A stretch of 64,000 bases of DNA from Shewanella sp. SNU WT4. Its GTDB lineage: Bacteria; Pseudomonadota; Gammaproteobacteria; Enterobacterales; Shewanellaceae. Positions 1 to 10,379 of this stretch are shown in pieces (position 1 is the stretch's first letter; each line of letters starts with the position of its first letter). Made by a program: the position numbers and the translations under genes. The notes under the pieces are model-generated. The model saw only the letters and a list, made by a program, of their open reading frames with translations. It did not search any database and was not told where the DNA came from. The stretch spans positions 806,001 through 870,000 of the forward strand of contig NZ_CP041151.1 in NCBI RefSeq assembly GCF_006494715.1. Direction: 5' to 3'.

Positions 1-542
1 ATTTTAGACTTTAAGGCTTCGGCCTTTTCTTTATAAAGGGCAATGCGGTCAAACACTTGCTCAAGGGCGCCGGAATGCTCGCCTGCTGCCACTAAGTCGA
101 CATAGAGTTCATCAAAATACTGGCGATAAGGGCGAATCGAGTCAGAAAGTGGAATACCGGTTTTTAGGTCGTTAATGATATTGGCCAATAATTCGCGCAT
201 TTTAGCTTTTTCATGGCCGCGCCCTAATAGTTCTAAGGTAGTCACAATCGGCACGCCAGCGGCTAACATGGTTGCGATTTGACGAGTGACCATAGCGATA
301 TCCATGGCCGTTATTTTCTTCTCACTTTTAAATAATGGTGCCGACTTTTTGTTAATAGATTTAGTGGTAATACCTTGTGTCTTAAGTATGGCTTTAACTT
401 CAGCGTTACTTGTGCCCTTGAGCTCACCGCTGGTGCGTTTACCGTCGCGATTTATGCCTTTCCAAGCAAAGGTAAATACCTTAGGTTGAGCTTTAACGGC
501 TTTGTCGCTGGATTTTTTGCTTTTGGCAAGTGAGCTAGCCAT
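1..542 (-). CDS. pilC: PilC, type IV pilus inner-membrane platform protein (partial, N-terminal ~180 residues)
   Basis: Inner-membrane platform protein of the type IV pilus, partner of the PilB ATPase. The reading frame starts at an ATG on the minus strand at 542 and is still open at the window edge, so only the cytoplasmic N-terminal part is present. The translation begins MASSLAKSKKSSDKA, then has a basic linker, FTFAWKGINRDGKR, and the T2SS/PilC first-domain pattern MVTRQIATMLAAGVPIV followed by LSDSIRPYRQYFD. It lies 59 bp downstream of pilB in the pilA-pilB-pilC order usual in gammaproteobacteria, where pilD normally follows. No defect is seen in the visible part. Confidence 0.93.
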   Translation of the reverse strand, partial: MASSLAKSKKSSDKAVKAQPKVFTFAWKGINRDGKRTSGELKGTSNAEVKAILKTQGITTKSINKKSAPLFKSEKKITAMDIAMVTRQIATMLAAGVPIVTTLELLGRGHEKAKMRELLANIINDLKTGIPLSDSIRPYRQYFDELYVDLVAAGEHSGALEQVFDRIALYKEKAEALKSK

Positions 543-601
543 TCGAACCTCTTGGAAATACTTGAATGTTGAATAACACTGCTTAAAAAGCTTAAGCGTA
601 C

Positions 602-2308
602 TTAAAAACTAGTGACGCGGTTAATTTCTGCCAAGCTGGTCATGCCTTGAATCACTTTTAATAATCCAGATTGGCGCAAATCATTCATGCCTTGCTGCTT
701 GGCAACATCATTGATTTGTAGGGAATTACCACCCTCCATAATGATGCGGGATATTTCATCACTCATCTTTAGGGTTTCATAAATACCTACTCGGCCTTTG
801 TAACCGCCAGCGCAAGCATCGCAGCCCACTGGCTTATAGAGGGTAAAACCGTGGCCAATTTGCTCTTCACTAAAGCCTAAACGCAGCAATTCATGTTGGG
901 GTACATCTTCTGGCTCGCGGCAATGGGGGCAGAGCCTACGGGCTAAGCGCTGGGCAATAATTAAATTGACAGAACTTGCTATGTTGTAACCCGGCACGCC
1001 CATATTGATTAAGCGGGTTAAGGTTTCGGAAGCCGAGTTGGTATGTAAGGTGCTTAATACTAAGTGACCGGTTTGCGCCGCTTTAATGGCAATTTCAGCG
1101 GTTTCTAAGTCACGGATTTCACCCACCATCACCACATCTGGGTCTTGACGCAAGAATGAGCGCAAGGCGGACGCAAAGGTTAGCCCCGCCTTTAAATTAA
1201 TGTGAACTTGATTGACGCCTTCTAAGTTTATTTCTACCGGATCTTCGGCGGTAGAAATATTGCGCTCTGTGGTATTAAGAATATTAAGGCCAGTATAAAG
1301 GGATACGGTTTTGCCTGAGCCCGTGGGGCCTGTGACTAAAATCATGCCCTGAGGTTTGGCTAGCATCTCCATATACAAGGCTTGTTGCTCGGGCTCATAA
1401 CCGAGTTTTTCAATACCAAGCTGCGCAGAAGATGAGTCTAAAATACGCATTACGATTTTTTCCCCCCACAGGGTTGGGAGGCTAGATACTCGAAAATCTA
1501 TGCTTTTGGTGCGCGATAATTTCATTTTAATGCGGCCATCTTGTGGCACTCGGCGCTCAGCAATATCAAGTTTGGCCATGACCTTTAAGCGCGCCGATAT
1601 TCGATTGCTTAAGTTAATCGGCGGTTCTGATACTTGATGCAAGATACCATCAATACGAAAGCGCACGCGGTAGCGTTTTTCATAAGGCTCAAAATGTAAA
1701 TCGGACGCCCCTTTTCGAATGGCATCGGTCAGAATCTTATTGATATACATGACGATAGGCGCTTCATCGGCCTCATCTTTAATATCATCAAGGTTGTTAC
1801 TGGTATCTTGCACTTCCATATCGGCCAAGGCCGACTCATCCATATTGCCAAAATCTAGGCTAGATAAATCATCTTCAAGCACCTTTTCAAGGGCTTTAGC
1901 GAGCTTATCTTCTTCTACTAATATGGGTTCTGCGTGCAGGCCGGCACTAAATTGAAAGTCTTCGAGGGCATTAAAATTAGTGGGATCAGAGGTGGCGATA
2001 TACAGGCGTTTACCGCGCTCAAACAGCGGCAGGCAGCGGTGCTTTTCAATCAGTTTTTTATTAAGAAATTTTTCTGGAATTAAGCTTAAATCAAACTCGG
2101 CTAAATCAAGCAGCGGCGTGCCGTATTCTTGATAGCAAAGCTCAGAAATGGTTTTAGCGGAGATAATATTATCCGCCACCAGAGTCGCAACTAAGCTCTG
2201 GCGGCGGCTTTTTGACTGACCAATAGCTGCATTTAGCTGCTCAGTGGTGAGCAGCCCTTGTTTAATGAAGAGGGTCGATAACCCTAAATGTAGGCTAGTG
2301 GTAGACAT
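602..2308 (-). CDS. pilB: PilB, type IV pilus extension ATPase
   Basis: Cytoplasmic GspE/PilB-family hexameric ATPase that powers pilus extension. At 568 residues it has the usual length. The N-terminal MshEN-type domain is followed by the motor domain with Walker A GPTGSGKT near residue 330, Asp box and Walker B region ([15 protein letters not shown]), the His box ([13 protein letters not shown]), and a zinc-binding Cys tetrad (CPHC and CDAC) near residues 460-500. It lies 15 bp downstream of pilA and 59 bp upstream of pilC. It could in principle be a GspE or MSHA ATPase, but the pilA-pilC context and sequence favour PilB. Confidence 0.96.
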   Translation of the reverse strand: MSTTSLHLGLSTLFIKQGLLTTEQLNAAIGQSKSRRQSLVATLVADNIISAKTISELCYQEYGTPLLDLAEFDLSLIPEKFLNKKLIEKHRCLPLFERGKRLYIATSDPTNFNALEDFQFSAGLHAEPILVEEDKLAKALEKVLEDDLSSLDFGNMDESALADMEVQDTSNNLDDIKDEADEAPIVMYINKILTDAIRKGASDLHFEPYEKRYRVRFRIDGILHQVSEPPINLSNRISARLKVMAKLDIAERRVPQDGRIKMKLSRTKSIDFRVSSLPTLWGEKIVMRILDSSSAQLGIEKLGYEPEQQALYMEMLAKPQGMILVTGPTGSGKTVSLYTGLNILNTTERNISTAEDPVEINLEGVNQVHINLKAGLTFASALRSFLRQDPDVVMVGEIRDLETAEIAIKAAQTGHLVLSTLHTNSASETLTRLINMGVPGYNIASSVNLIIAQRLARRLCPHCREPEDVPQHELLRLGFSEEQIGHGFTLYKPVGCDACAGGYKGRVGIYETLKMSDEISRIIMEGGNSLQINDVAKQQGMNDLRQSGLLKVIQGMTSLAEINRVTSF

Positions 2309-2323
2309 AGATTATGCTTCTGG

Positions 2324-2746
2324 TTAGCCTGCTGCTGCTGCTGCTGATAAGCCTGCGCCTTTTTTACATAATTCGAGATCAGCGGCTGCACCCGTCATGG
2401 TAAAGGTTACCCCACCTGCACCATCAAACTCAGCTTTTAAGACGCATTTCGATTCAGTCCACACCAATTCCATCGAAGTATCTTTTTTAAGTTCAGCCGT
2501 TAGAGCTTTAAATTTTTTATTTTTTTCAACTTCAGCTTTAATGCCTTCGCAGCCAATAGCTGTTTGGTGACAAGCTTGGATTTTTTGGGCGTAAGCGGTA
2601 ATGCCTTTCATTGCTGCACTACCTTCCGCACTTGTGACATAGTCTTTATACGCGGGCAGCGCGATGGCGGCCAGAATACCGATAATGGCTACTACTATCA
2701 TCAGTTCAATCAGGGTAAAACCCTTGGTTTTGTTAATCGCTTTCAT
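2324..2746 (-). CDS. pilA: PilA, major type IV pilin
   Basis: Type IVa prepilin, the pilus subunit. A short leader (MKAINKTKG) ends at the prepilin peptidase site, giving [20 protein letters not shown] with Glu5, then a variable globular part with Cys pairs and an alanine-rich C-terminus ([10 protein letters not shown]). An ATG lies four codons upstream, but the one chosen has GGAG six bases before it and gives a normal leader. It is the first gene of pilA-pilB-pilC and sits downstream of nadC, the same order as E. coli nadC-ppdD-hofB-hofC. The long region upstream presumably carries its promoter; I could not recognise a sigma-54 site there. Confidence 0.95.
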   Translation of the reverse strand: MKAINKTKGFTLIELMIVVAIIGILAAIALPAYKDYVTSAEGSAAMKGITAYAQKIQACHQTAIGCEGIKAEVEKNKKFKALTAELKKDTSMELVWTESKCVLKAEFDGAGGVTFTMTGAAADLELCKKGAGLSAAAAAG

Positions 2747-3575
2747 GTGTGACTCCATTAATAAAAGTGCAGGGTGTTGCCCTGATGTCCTTGTGGGTTG
2801 CGCCTTTGCTGGCTTCCCTCAAAAATGGTCATGAATCATAGATAAGTGACCATTGAGTTATCCTATTTTTATTAGATTAATTTACTGTAAAACTTAAAGA
2901 GTGCGCGAGCGCGCAAGGCTGAAGATAGGGGACTAGCACTCGGGGCAATGTAGCTGTTGGCATAATTGCGTAGAGTGAGGGGCTTGTATTACATTCAGCG
3001 CACATTGCTGATTTAGCTAGTTAGCTAAATTCGCGGTTATGCGTGTCCAAACCTTGTTGTTTTAGTCAGTTCCATCTGCATTCTTGCTGAACTCAAACAG
3101 AATAAGCTTAGCTGCAATCACTAGGCTTGCTCTATCTGTTATTAACTTTGGTGATTGTTAATAGCATTAAGGCTTACATGTAATACGTTAGTATAATTGT
3201 GGCGCAAATGGAATCGTTTGTTTTGTTAATTTTGCGCTAAATTGATGTATCTCTTTAAAAATTTACTTAAGCGGTCAAATTTACGCCAACCCTTTGGCGG
3301 CAAGACAAGTAACGACAATAAGATTGACGCAGTCAAACTATTGACTGACGCGAAAATGTGAGTTTTTTTTGAGTTTGGGCGGAAGTTCCCGTAAAGCGAG
3401 TGGATTGAATTTTTGGCAGGGCAAAGATGGGTGAAGGTGAGTTACTTTATAAATGATCTCGCCAGTTAACAGGTAACTGACGAGTTAATTTAGCTAATTT
3501 TCTTGCTCTGGCGTTTATTTGGCTTGGCTTTTAAATAGAGCTTAGTTTTAGATTGAACTCAGTTTCAGCTAGAGC
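2747..3575. other. 829-bp intergenic region between pilA and nadC; no gene seen
   Basis: No convincing open frame, tRNA or known RNA. It holds a 20-bp near-perfect palindrome at 3011-3030 (arms ATTTAGCTA and TAGCTAAAT around GT) and an inverted repeat at 3459-3483 (10-base arms with one mismatch, 5-base loop), about 95 bp past the nadC stop. The pilA promoter must be in here unless transcription reads through from nadC. No obvious -24/-12 element was found on the minus strand. Confidence 0.5.
3011..3030. repeat. AT-rich palindrome upstream of pilA
   Basis: Nine-base arms ATTTAGCTA and TAGCTAAAT separated by GT, roughly 265 bp upstream of the pilA start. The symmetry suits a dimeric regulator site, but nothing ties it to a known regulator and chance is possible in AT-rich DNA. 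Confidence 0.35.
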
Positions 3576-4568
<993 letters not shown>

Positions 4569-4688
4569 TTACTGCTGCATCTTCTTAAACATATCTAGTC
4601 ATATTTGTTTTACTATAGACGCAGTGTGTGGCACTTAATGCGCAGAACAGGCTAGTCATAGCCGCTAAGGTCATTGGAGTCAGCCTTA

Positions 4689-5303
4689 ATGATTAATCAC
4701 AAAAAAAATGCAGCAACTCTTGGGTTACTTTGGCAAGACGGTTGGTATTTAGCGGCCAGTAAACGGGCGTCGCCGTTTTTTAATGCGCGCCCGCAAGGTG
4801 ACGTGAGCTTAGGGCAGGTGAATTTAAGTGAAGTGAGCTTATTAGTCATTCATCACATTAGCCTGCCCGCAGGGGAATTTAGTGGTCACTTTGTCGATGA
4901 CTTATTTATGGGAGCCTTAGATTGCAAGGCCCACCCAAGCTTTGCTGAGCTAAACGGCCTTGAAGTGTCAGCCCATTTTTTTATTCGCCGTGATGGTGAG
5001 CTTATTCAATACGTGAGCTGCGATGACAGAGCTTGGCATGCGGGTGTGTCTTGTTTCGATGGCCGTGACAATTGTAACGATTTTGCCATAGGTATTGAGC
5101 TTGAAGGCACAGGGGAAACTGCTTATACCGCGGCGCAATATCGACAACTAATTAAATTAACTAATGACATAACAGTGGCTTATCCAAAAATAACTGTGGA
5201 TAGAATTTGTGGGCATAGCGATATTGCGCCAGGGCGTAAACATGATCCAGGTGCCAGTTTTGATTGGATTGGCTACCGACAAGGCTTGCAAGCGTCAAGA
5301 TAG
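4689..5303 (+). CDS. ampD: AmpD, cytosolic 1,6-anhydro-MurNAc-L-alanine amidase
   Basis: Zinc amidase that cleaves the peptide from anhydro-muropeptides in the cytoplasm during peptidoglycan recycling. An upstream in-frame TTG exists, but the ATG at 4689 has GGAG nine bases before it. The 204-residue protein shows the AmpD/amidase_2 pattern: VIHHISLP with the first zinc His, HFFIRRDGELIQYV, AWHAGVS, and GHSDIAPGRKHDPG with the second zinc His, the catalytic Lys and the zinc Asp. No signal peptide is present, as expected for cytosolic AmpD. ampE follows after about 80 bp. Confidence 0.96.
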   Translation: MINHKKNAATLGLLWQDGWYLAASKRASPFFNARPQGDVSLGQVNLSEVSLLVIHHISLPAGEFSGHFVDDLFMGALDCKAHPSFAELNGLEVSAHFFIRRDGELIQYVSCDDRAWHAGVSCFDGRDNCNDFAIGIELEGTGETAYTAAQYRQLIKLTNDITVAYPKITVDRICGHSDIAPGRKHDPGASFDWIGYRQGLQASR

Positions 5304-5385
5304 TGATACTATGGGCTAATGGATGCTTTGCGAGCTTGAGCCTAGTGTTGCTTAAGCTCATGACACAATAATTCAAGGATATATC

Positions 5386-6279
5386 ATGGCTCTGTTTTCT
5401 TTTTTGGTTGCTATCTTGGTCGAGCGTTTCAAGGTGCTGCCTTTATCGCTGCAATTAGACAGGTTACTTAATCGGTATCATTTGTCCTTGTTTGGCGATA
5501 AACAAGTCCGCAATCTAGGGCTGTTGGCATTAGCCTTAGTGCTGCCAAGTGTGACTGTGGCTTTGCTGCTCTATGCCGTGCAAGGCATGTTTTGGGGCGC
5601 GCTCTCATTAACCTTGTGGGTGCTGGTGGCGATTTTATGTTTTAGCCATTTAGATCAACGCCAAATATTTAAGCGTTATATTCAAGCGGCTTGCCGCGGC
5701 GATATACAAGCTTGTTATCACTATGCGGGCCAGTTAGATTGCAGCGAATGCTTAGATGCCATTAATAGTCGCGATCTCGGCTTAAAGGTGGGGCAGAGCG
5801 TTGCTTGGATCAATTACCGTTTTTATGGCGCCATTGCTTTATTCTTTATTTTCTTAGGGCCTGTGGGCGCAGTGTTTTATTGCACTGTACGTTTTTATGA
5901 CGAGCAGCGCCGCCGACGCCAGCTTAATTTACCTTTAGTGGCGCAATTGTTATTTGTGCTGGATTGGTTGCCTAGCCGCCTGTTTTCTTTTGGCTTCTCT
6001 TTGTGCGGTGAATTTAATCGCGGCTTTAGTGTATGGCGCCAGTTAGCGATCAACCCTAAAGTCAGTGCGCGGCAGTTAGTGGCTGAAACTGCCATGGCAG
6101 CGCAAGTGTTAGCGTTTAATGAGGTGGAAGATGATGAACAAACAACGGAAAGTCATCATCAAGATGCCAGTTGTTTAGAGCTCGAACCTACCTTAGCTAT
6201 GCTCGCGTTGAGTAAACGCAACTTTATCTTGTTAGTAGTGGTGTTATCTTTGCTAACGATTTTTGGGGTGGTTAACTAG
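5386..6279 (+). CDS. ampE: AmpE, inner-membrane protein of the ampDE operon
   Basis: Integral membrane protein related to CobD/CbiB, 297 residues (E. coli AmpE 284). Hydrophobic segments are visible near residues 1-12, 43-88, 145-170 and at the extreme C-terminus (NFILLVVVLSLLTIFGVV). The family motif around SVAWINYRFYGAIALFF, VQRRRRQLNLPLVAQLLFVLDWLPSRLF-like spacing and the FSVWRQLA stretch match AmpE. Its biochemical role is not settled in the family. It follows ampD and ends before a strong terminator. Confidence 0.93.
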   Translation: MALFSFLVAILVERFKVLPLSLQLDRLLNRYHLSLFGDKQVRNLGLLALALVLPSVTVALLLYAVQGMFWGALSLTLWVLVAILCFSHLDQRQIFKRYIQAACRGDIQACYHYAGQLDCSECLDAINSRDLGLKVGQSVAWINYRFYGAIALFFIFLGPVGAVFYCTVRFYDEQRRRRQLNLPLVAQLLFVLDWLPSRLFSFGFSLCGEFNRGFSVWRQLAINPKVSARQLVAETAMAAQVLAFNEVEDDEQTTESHHQDASCLELEPTLAMLALSKRNFILLVVVLSLLTIFGVVN

Positions 6280-6311
6280 ATATCTGGCTTAATAACAATC
6301 ACTTAATGAAT

Positions 6312-6343
6312 AAACCGTAGCGTAAATGCTGCGGTTTTTTTTT
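6312..6343 (+). terminator. Rho-independent terminator of ampDE
   Basis: Nine-base stem AACCGTAGC / GCTGCGGTT with one G-U pair and a six-base loop, followed by a run of T. Confidence 0.9.
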
Positions 6344-6652
6344 GCCAGATTGCTGATATTCTAAAAACTGTGCGTTAGATCGATTAAGGCAATCGGATTT
6401 TTGCAGCAGAATAAATCCCAGCCAAAAAATGGGGCGTAATTAGCATTTTTGGTGGGTTATTGAACGATTTGGGATGGCACTAGGTGCTAGTGAGTCACTT
6501 AGTGCGCATGCCAATTTGGATAATAGGCTAACAAAACTGTGCGAACTTAGGCATAAATGCTAGATTTTAAGGCTGATTATTAAAGGGAATTTATTTGGTT
6601 GGATAAATGCTATGCACCAAGCGCCTGTTTTTAGTCTATTTTTGTGCAAGCA

Positions 6653-6666
6653 TTGATTTGAATCAA
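6653..6666. promoter_or_regulatory. FNR/EtrA-type box
   Basis: TTGATTTGAATCAA is an exact match to the FNR consensus TTGAT-N4-ATCAA. It is centred about 125 bp upstream of the predicted pdhR transcription start. Confidence 0.7.
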
Positions 6667-6731
6667 GTCAGCATTGATTTCGTTATTTTGTTTATGTCTT
6701 TTTGGGGCGCGCTCACAAAAATAAACTGCAA

Positions 6732-6745
6732 TTGATCTGAATCAC
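6732..6745. promoter_or_regulatory. Second FNR/EtrA-type box
   Basis: TTGATCTGAATCAC differs from the FNR consensus at one position. It sits immediately upstream of the predicted -35 element, centred near -46 relative to the predicted start. Confidence 0.55.
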
Positions 6746-6749
6746 TTTG

Positions 6750-6778
6750 TGGACAGGATATGTGTGATTTGATAAAGT
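6750..6778 (+). promoter_or_regulatory. Predicted sigma-70 promoter of pdhR-aceEF
   Basis: TGGACA (five of six match TTGACA), 17-bp spacer, TAAAGT (four of six match TATAAT). Its position relative to the PdhR operator is what makes it credible. Confidence 0.55.
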
Positions 6779-6793
6779 GCGCTCACTCATTTA

Positions 6794-6810
6794 AATTGGT
6801 AAGACCAATT
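6794..6810. promoter_or_regulatory. PdhR operator
   Basis: AATTGGTAAGACCAATT is a perfect palindrome and matches the PdhR box (ATTGGT-N3-ACCAAT). It lies 23 bp before the pdhR start, so pdhR and the downstream pdh genes should be autoregulated and pyruvate-responsive. Confidence 0.9.
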
Positions 6811-6833
6811 GACAACAGAGCTGAGGGCCAATG

Positions 6834-7586
6834 ATGGCTTATAGTAAAATAAACCAGCCGAAAATTTCCGATGTGATTATGCAACATCTTGAACGCATGA
6901 TCTTGGAAGGCAGTTTGCAACCGGGTCAAAAACTACCGGCAGAGCGCGAACTGGCAATTCAATTTGAAGTTTCTCGTCCTTCATTAAGAGAAGCGATTCA
7001 AAAGCTGGAAGCCAAAGGATTGCTGCTGCGCCGTCAAGGTGGTGGCACTTACGTTAAAGAACAGCTCTGGCAAAGCCTTGCCGATCCTATCGTTGAACTG
7101 ATGCAAAATGATAGAGAAAGTCAGTATGACTTACTCGAATTTCGTCATGCTACTGAAGGCATGATGGCCTATTTTGCCGCACTGCGCGGCACTGATGCTG
7201 ACATGCAGCACATTAAAAAGATGATCCTTGAAGTTGAAACAGCTAAAGGCATCGAGGCGCAATCCCATGCAATAGTGCGTTTTTATCGCGCCATTGCCGA
7301 GGCCTCTCACAATGTGGCTATGTTACATCTAGTATTAAGTTTAACCCCTGTGCTGCATAACAATGTGGCAGAGAATTTGGAGCTTCTGAGCCGTCGAGAA
7401 GATGCTTCCACTATGGCTAATGATCACAGGCGCGCGCTTTTGGCCGCGATTGTTCGCCGCGACCCTGAGGGCGCGCGCGAAGCTTCGAATGAACATTTAA
7501 GTTATATCGAAGAAGTCATGTTAGCCGTCAGGGATGAAGACAGCCGGTTGCAGCGTAGTCTGCGCCGATTAAAACGTGGCGAATAA
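6834..7586 (+). CDS. pdhR: PdhR, GntR-family pyruvate-responsive repressor
   Basis: FadR-subfamily GntR regulator of the pyruvate dehydrogenase operon. Residues 1-75 hold the winged helix (MAYSKINQPKISDVIM, PGQKLPAERELA, VSRPSLREAIQKLEAKGLLLRRQGGGT), nearly identical to E. coli PdhR; the rest is the helical FCD ligand domain. There are two consecutive ATGs; the second is better spaced from GAGG and matches the E. coli N-terminus. The gene is directly upstream of aceE-aceF-lpd and downstream of its own operator. Confidence 0.96.
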   Translation: MAYSKINQPKISDVIMQHLERMILEGSLQPGQKLPAERELAIQFEVSRPSLREAIQKLEAKGLLLRRQGGGTYVKEQLWQSLADPIVELMQNDRESQYDLLEFRHATEGMMAYFAALRGTDADMQHIKKMILEVETAKGIEAQSHAIVRFYRAIAEASHNVAMLHLVLSLTPVLHNNVAENLELLSRREDASTMANDHRRALLAAIVRRDPEGAREASNEHLSYIEEVMLAVRDEDSRLQRSLRRLKRGE

Positions 7587-7705
7587 TCGTAATCCAGCGC
7601 TGAATAACGCAGCCGGAACGATGCCCTTTAAAGGTGTTTGGCAGTAATGACTTGCCAAGCGCATCCGAATATTCAATTTTATTTTGTATAGGGAAGGACA
7701 GCGAC

Positions 7706-10366
7706 ATGTCTGCACATATGCTACAAGACTTAGATCCACAGGAAACCACTGAGTGGTTGTCGGCTCTCGAATCAGTTGTACGCGAAGAAGGTGTTGAGCG
7801 TGCTCAATTCTTACTTGAGCAAGTACTTGATAAGGCTCGTTTAGATGGCGTTGATATGGCGACTGGTATTAATACCAACTATATCAATACTATTCCTACG
7901 AACCAGGAGCCAGCATATCCTGGCGACACTACCCTTGAGCGCCGCATACGTTCAATCATTCGCTGGAATGCCATCATGATCGTGCTACGTGCGTCTAAGA
8001 AAGACTTAGACCTCGGTGGCCACATGGCGTCTTACCAGTCATCAGCTGCTTTCTACGAAGTGTGCTTTAACCATTTCTTCCGTGCTCCTAACGAAGTTGA
8101 TGGTGGCGATTTAGTTTATTATCAAGGCCATATCGCACCTGGTATCTACTCGCGCGCTTTCCTTGAAGGTCGTTTAACTGCTGCTCAGTTAGATAACTTC
8201 CGTCAAGAAGTTGATGGTAAAGGCTTGCCTTCTTACCCGCATCCTAAGCTGTTACCAGAATTCTGGCAGTTCCCGACTGTATCTATGGGTCTTGGCCCAA
8301 TGTCAGCCATTTATCAGGCACGTTTCCTGAAATACTTAAATGGTCGCGGTCTGAAAGACACGTCTGCTCAACGCGTATACGCCTTCTTAGGCGACGGTGA
8401 GATGGATGAGCCAGAATCACGCGGTGCTATCTCTTTCGCAGCTCGCGAAAAGCTTGATAACCTGTGTTTCTTAGTTAACTGTAACCTGCAGCGTCTTGAT
8501 GGCCCAGTTATGGGTAACGGCAGCATCATCCAAGAATTGGAAGGTCTGTTCCGCGGCGCGGGTTGGAACGTAGTTAAGGTTATCTGGGGTAACAACTGGG
8601 ATTCTTTATTAGCTAAAGACACTACTGGTAAGTTACTGCAGTTAATGAATGAAACTGTTGACGGTGATTACCAGACCTTTAAGTCAAAAGATGGCGCTTA
8701 TGTTCGTGAGCACTTCTTTGGTAAGTACCCAGAAACGGCTGCATTAGTTGCTGATATGACTGATGACCAAATTTTCGCGCTTAAGCGTGGTGGTCATGAA
8801 TCATCTAAGTTATACGCTGCTTTCGTTAATGCTAAAGAAACCAAAGGTAAGCCAACTGTTATTCTGGCTAAAACCGTTAAAGGTTATGGCATGGGCGACG
8901 CGGCTGAAGGCAAGAACATTGCTCACGGCGTGAAGAAGATGGACATGACTCATGTTCTGCATCTGCGTGACCGTTTAGGTCTTGAAGATCTGCTGAGTGA
9001 TGAAAAAGTCGCTGAACTGCCGTATTTACAGTTAGAAGAAGGTTCTGCTGAATATAACTATCTGCACAGCCGTCGTCAGGCGCTGCATGGTTATACGCCA
9101 CAGCGTTTACCTAACTTCACTGAAGAATTAATTGTGCCAGAAGTTGAAGAATTCAAGCCGTTGCTCGAAGAGCAAAAGCGTGACATCTCTACCACTATGG
9201 CGTTTGTACGTGCATTAAACGTACTGCTGAAGAACAAAAACATTGGTAAGAACATAGTCCCAATTATTGCCGACGAAGCCCGTACCTTTGGTATGGAAGG
9301 TCTGTTCCGCCAAATCGGGATTTATAACCCACATGGCCAGGAATACACCCCAGAAGATCGCAGCATAGTGTCTTACTATAAAGAAGCGACTTCAGGCCAA
9401 GTATTGCAAGAAGGTATTAACGAACTGGGTGCAATGTCATCTTGGGTAGCTGCTGCAACATCTTACAGCACCAACGACTTGCCAATGATCCCGTTCTACA
9501 TCTACTACTCTATGTTCGGTTTCCAACGTATTGGCGACATGGCGTGGATGGCTGGTGATCAGCAAGCTCGTGGCTTCTTATTAGGCGCTACTGCTGGCCG
9601 TACTACCTTAAACGGTGAAGGTTTACAGCACGAAGATGGTCACAGCCATATTCAGGCGAACACTATTCCTAACTGTATTTCTTATGACCCAACGTTTGCT
9701 TACGAGTTAGCGGTAATCATGCAAGACGGTATCCGTCGCATGTATGGCGATCAAGAAAACGTGTTCTACTACCTGACGCTGATGAACGAAAACTACGCCA
9801 TGCCAGCCATGCCAGAAGGCGCTGAAGATGGCATTCGTAAGGGTATCTACAAGTTAGAATCTTATGCCGGTGAGCATAAGGTGCAACTGTTAAGCTCAGG
9901 CACCATCATGAACGAAGTGCGTAAAGCCGCGGCCATTTTGAGTGAAGAGTATGGCGTAGCCTCTGACGTATTCTCTGTGACTTCATTCAACGAGTTGACT
10001 CGTGATGGACAAGACGCTGAGCGTTACAACATGCTGCACCCAGAAGCTGAAGAGAAGCAAGCTTACATCAGCCAAGTGATTGGTAAAGAGCCAGCGATTG
10101 CGGCCACCGATTACATGAAGAACTACGCTGAGCAAGTGCGCGCCTTTATGCCTTCTGTATCTTACAAGGTATTAGGTACTGACGGTTTCGGTCGTTCAGA
10201 TAGCCGTGAAAACCTGCGTCGTCACTTCGAAGTGAATGCAAGCTATGTCGTAGTTGCTGCCTTGTCTGAATTGGCAAAGCGTGGCGATATTAAGAAGTCG
10301 GTTGTGACTGAAGCTATTGCTAAGTTCAACATCGACGCTGATAAGATCAATCCGCTGTACGCGTAA
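7706..10366 (+). CDS. aceE: AceE, pyruvate dehydrogenase E1 component
   Basis: Thiamine-diphosphate-dependent E1 of the pyruvate dehydrogenase complex, which decarboxylates pyruvate and acetylates the lipoyl groups of AceF. The start [14 protein letters not shown] gives 886 residues (E. coli 887); GGAAGGAC lies upstream, and an in-frame N-terminal extension from 7634 was rejected. The ThDP motif [12 protein letters not shown] and NLQRLDGPV are present, and similarity extends to the C-terminal NPLYA-type end. It lies 119 bp after pdhR and 13 bp before aceF. Confidence 0.97.
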   Translation: MSAHMLQDLDPQETTEWLSALESVVREEGVERAQFLLEQVLDKARLDGVDMATGINTNYINTIPTNQEPAYPGDTTLERRIRSIIRWNAIMIVLRASKKDLDLGGHMASYQSSAAFYEVCFNHFFRAPNEVDGGDLVYYQGHIAPGIYSRAFLEGRLTAAQLDNFRQEVDGKGLPSYPHPKLLPEFWQFPTVSMGLGPMSAIYQARFLKYLNGRGLKDTSAQRVYAFLGDGEMDEPESRGAISFAAREKLDNLCFLVNCNLQRLDGPVMGNGSIIQELEGLFRGAGWNVVKVIWGNNWDSLLAKDTTGKLLQLMNETVDGDYQTFKSKDGAYVREHFFGKYPETAALVADMTDDQIFALKRGGHESSKLYAAFVNAKETKGKPTVILAKTVKGYGMGDAAEGKNIAHGVKKMDMTHVLHLRDRLGLEDLLSDEKVAELPYLQLEEGSAEYNYLHSRRQALHGYTPQRLPNFTEELIVPEVEEFKPLLEEQKRDISTTMAFVRALNVLLKNKNIGKNIVPIIADEARTFGMEGLFRQIGIYNPHGQEYTPEDRSIVSYYKEATSGQVLQEGINELGAMSSWVAAATSYSTNDLPMIPFYIYYSMFGFQRIGDMAWMAGDQQARGFLLGATAGRTTLNGEGLQHEDGHSHIQANTIPNCISYDPTFAYELAVIMQDGIRRMYGDQENVFYYLTLMNENYAMPAMPEGAEDGIRKGIYKLESYAGEHKVQLLSSGTIMNEVRKAAAILSEEYGVASDVFSVTSFNELTRDGQDAERYNMLHPEAEEKQAYISQVIGKEPAIAATDYMKNYAEQVRAFMPSVSYKVLGTDGFGRSDSRENLRRHFEVNASYVVVAALSELAKRGDIKKSVVTEAIAKFNIDADKINPLYA

Positions 10367-10379
10367 GAGGCAAGATAAA

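Larger units (their letters stand above)
6344..6833 (+). promoter_or_regulatory. pdhR control region (490 bp)
   Basis: No gene is seen here. From left to right it contains a perfect FNR-type box at 6653-6666, a second FNR-like box at 6732-6745, a sigma-70-type promoter (TGGACA at 6750-6755, 17-bp spacer, TAAAGT at 6773-6778) and a perfect PdhR operator at 6794-6810. The predicted start of transcription is near 6785, so the operator lies just downstream of it, as in the E. coli pdh promoter. Confidence 0.75.

Noticed and set aside
7634..7705. N-terminal extension of aceE
   Set aside because: The extension has no counterpart in the family; the internal ATG with GGAAGGAC gives the expected 886 residues.
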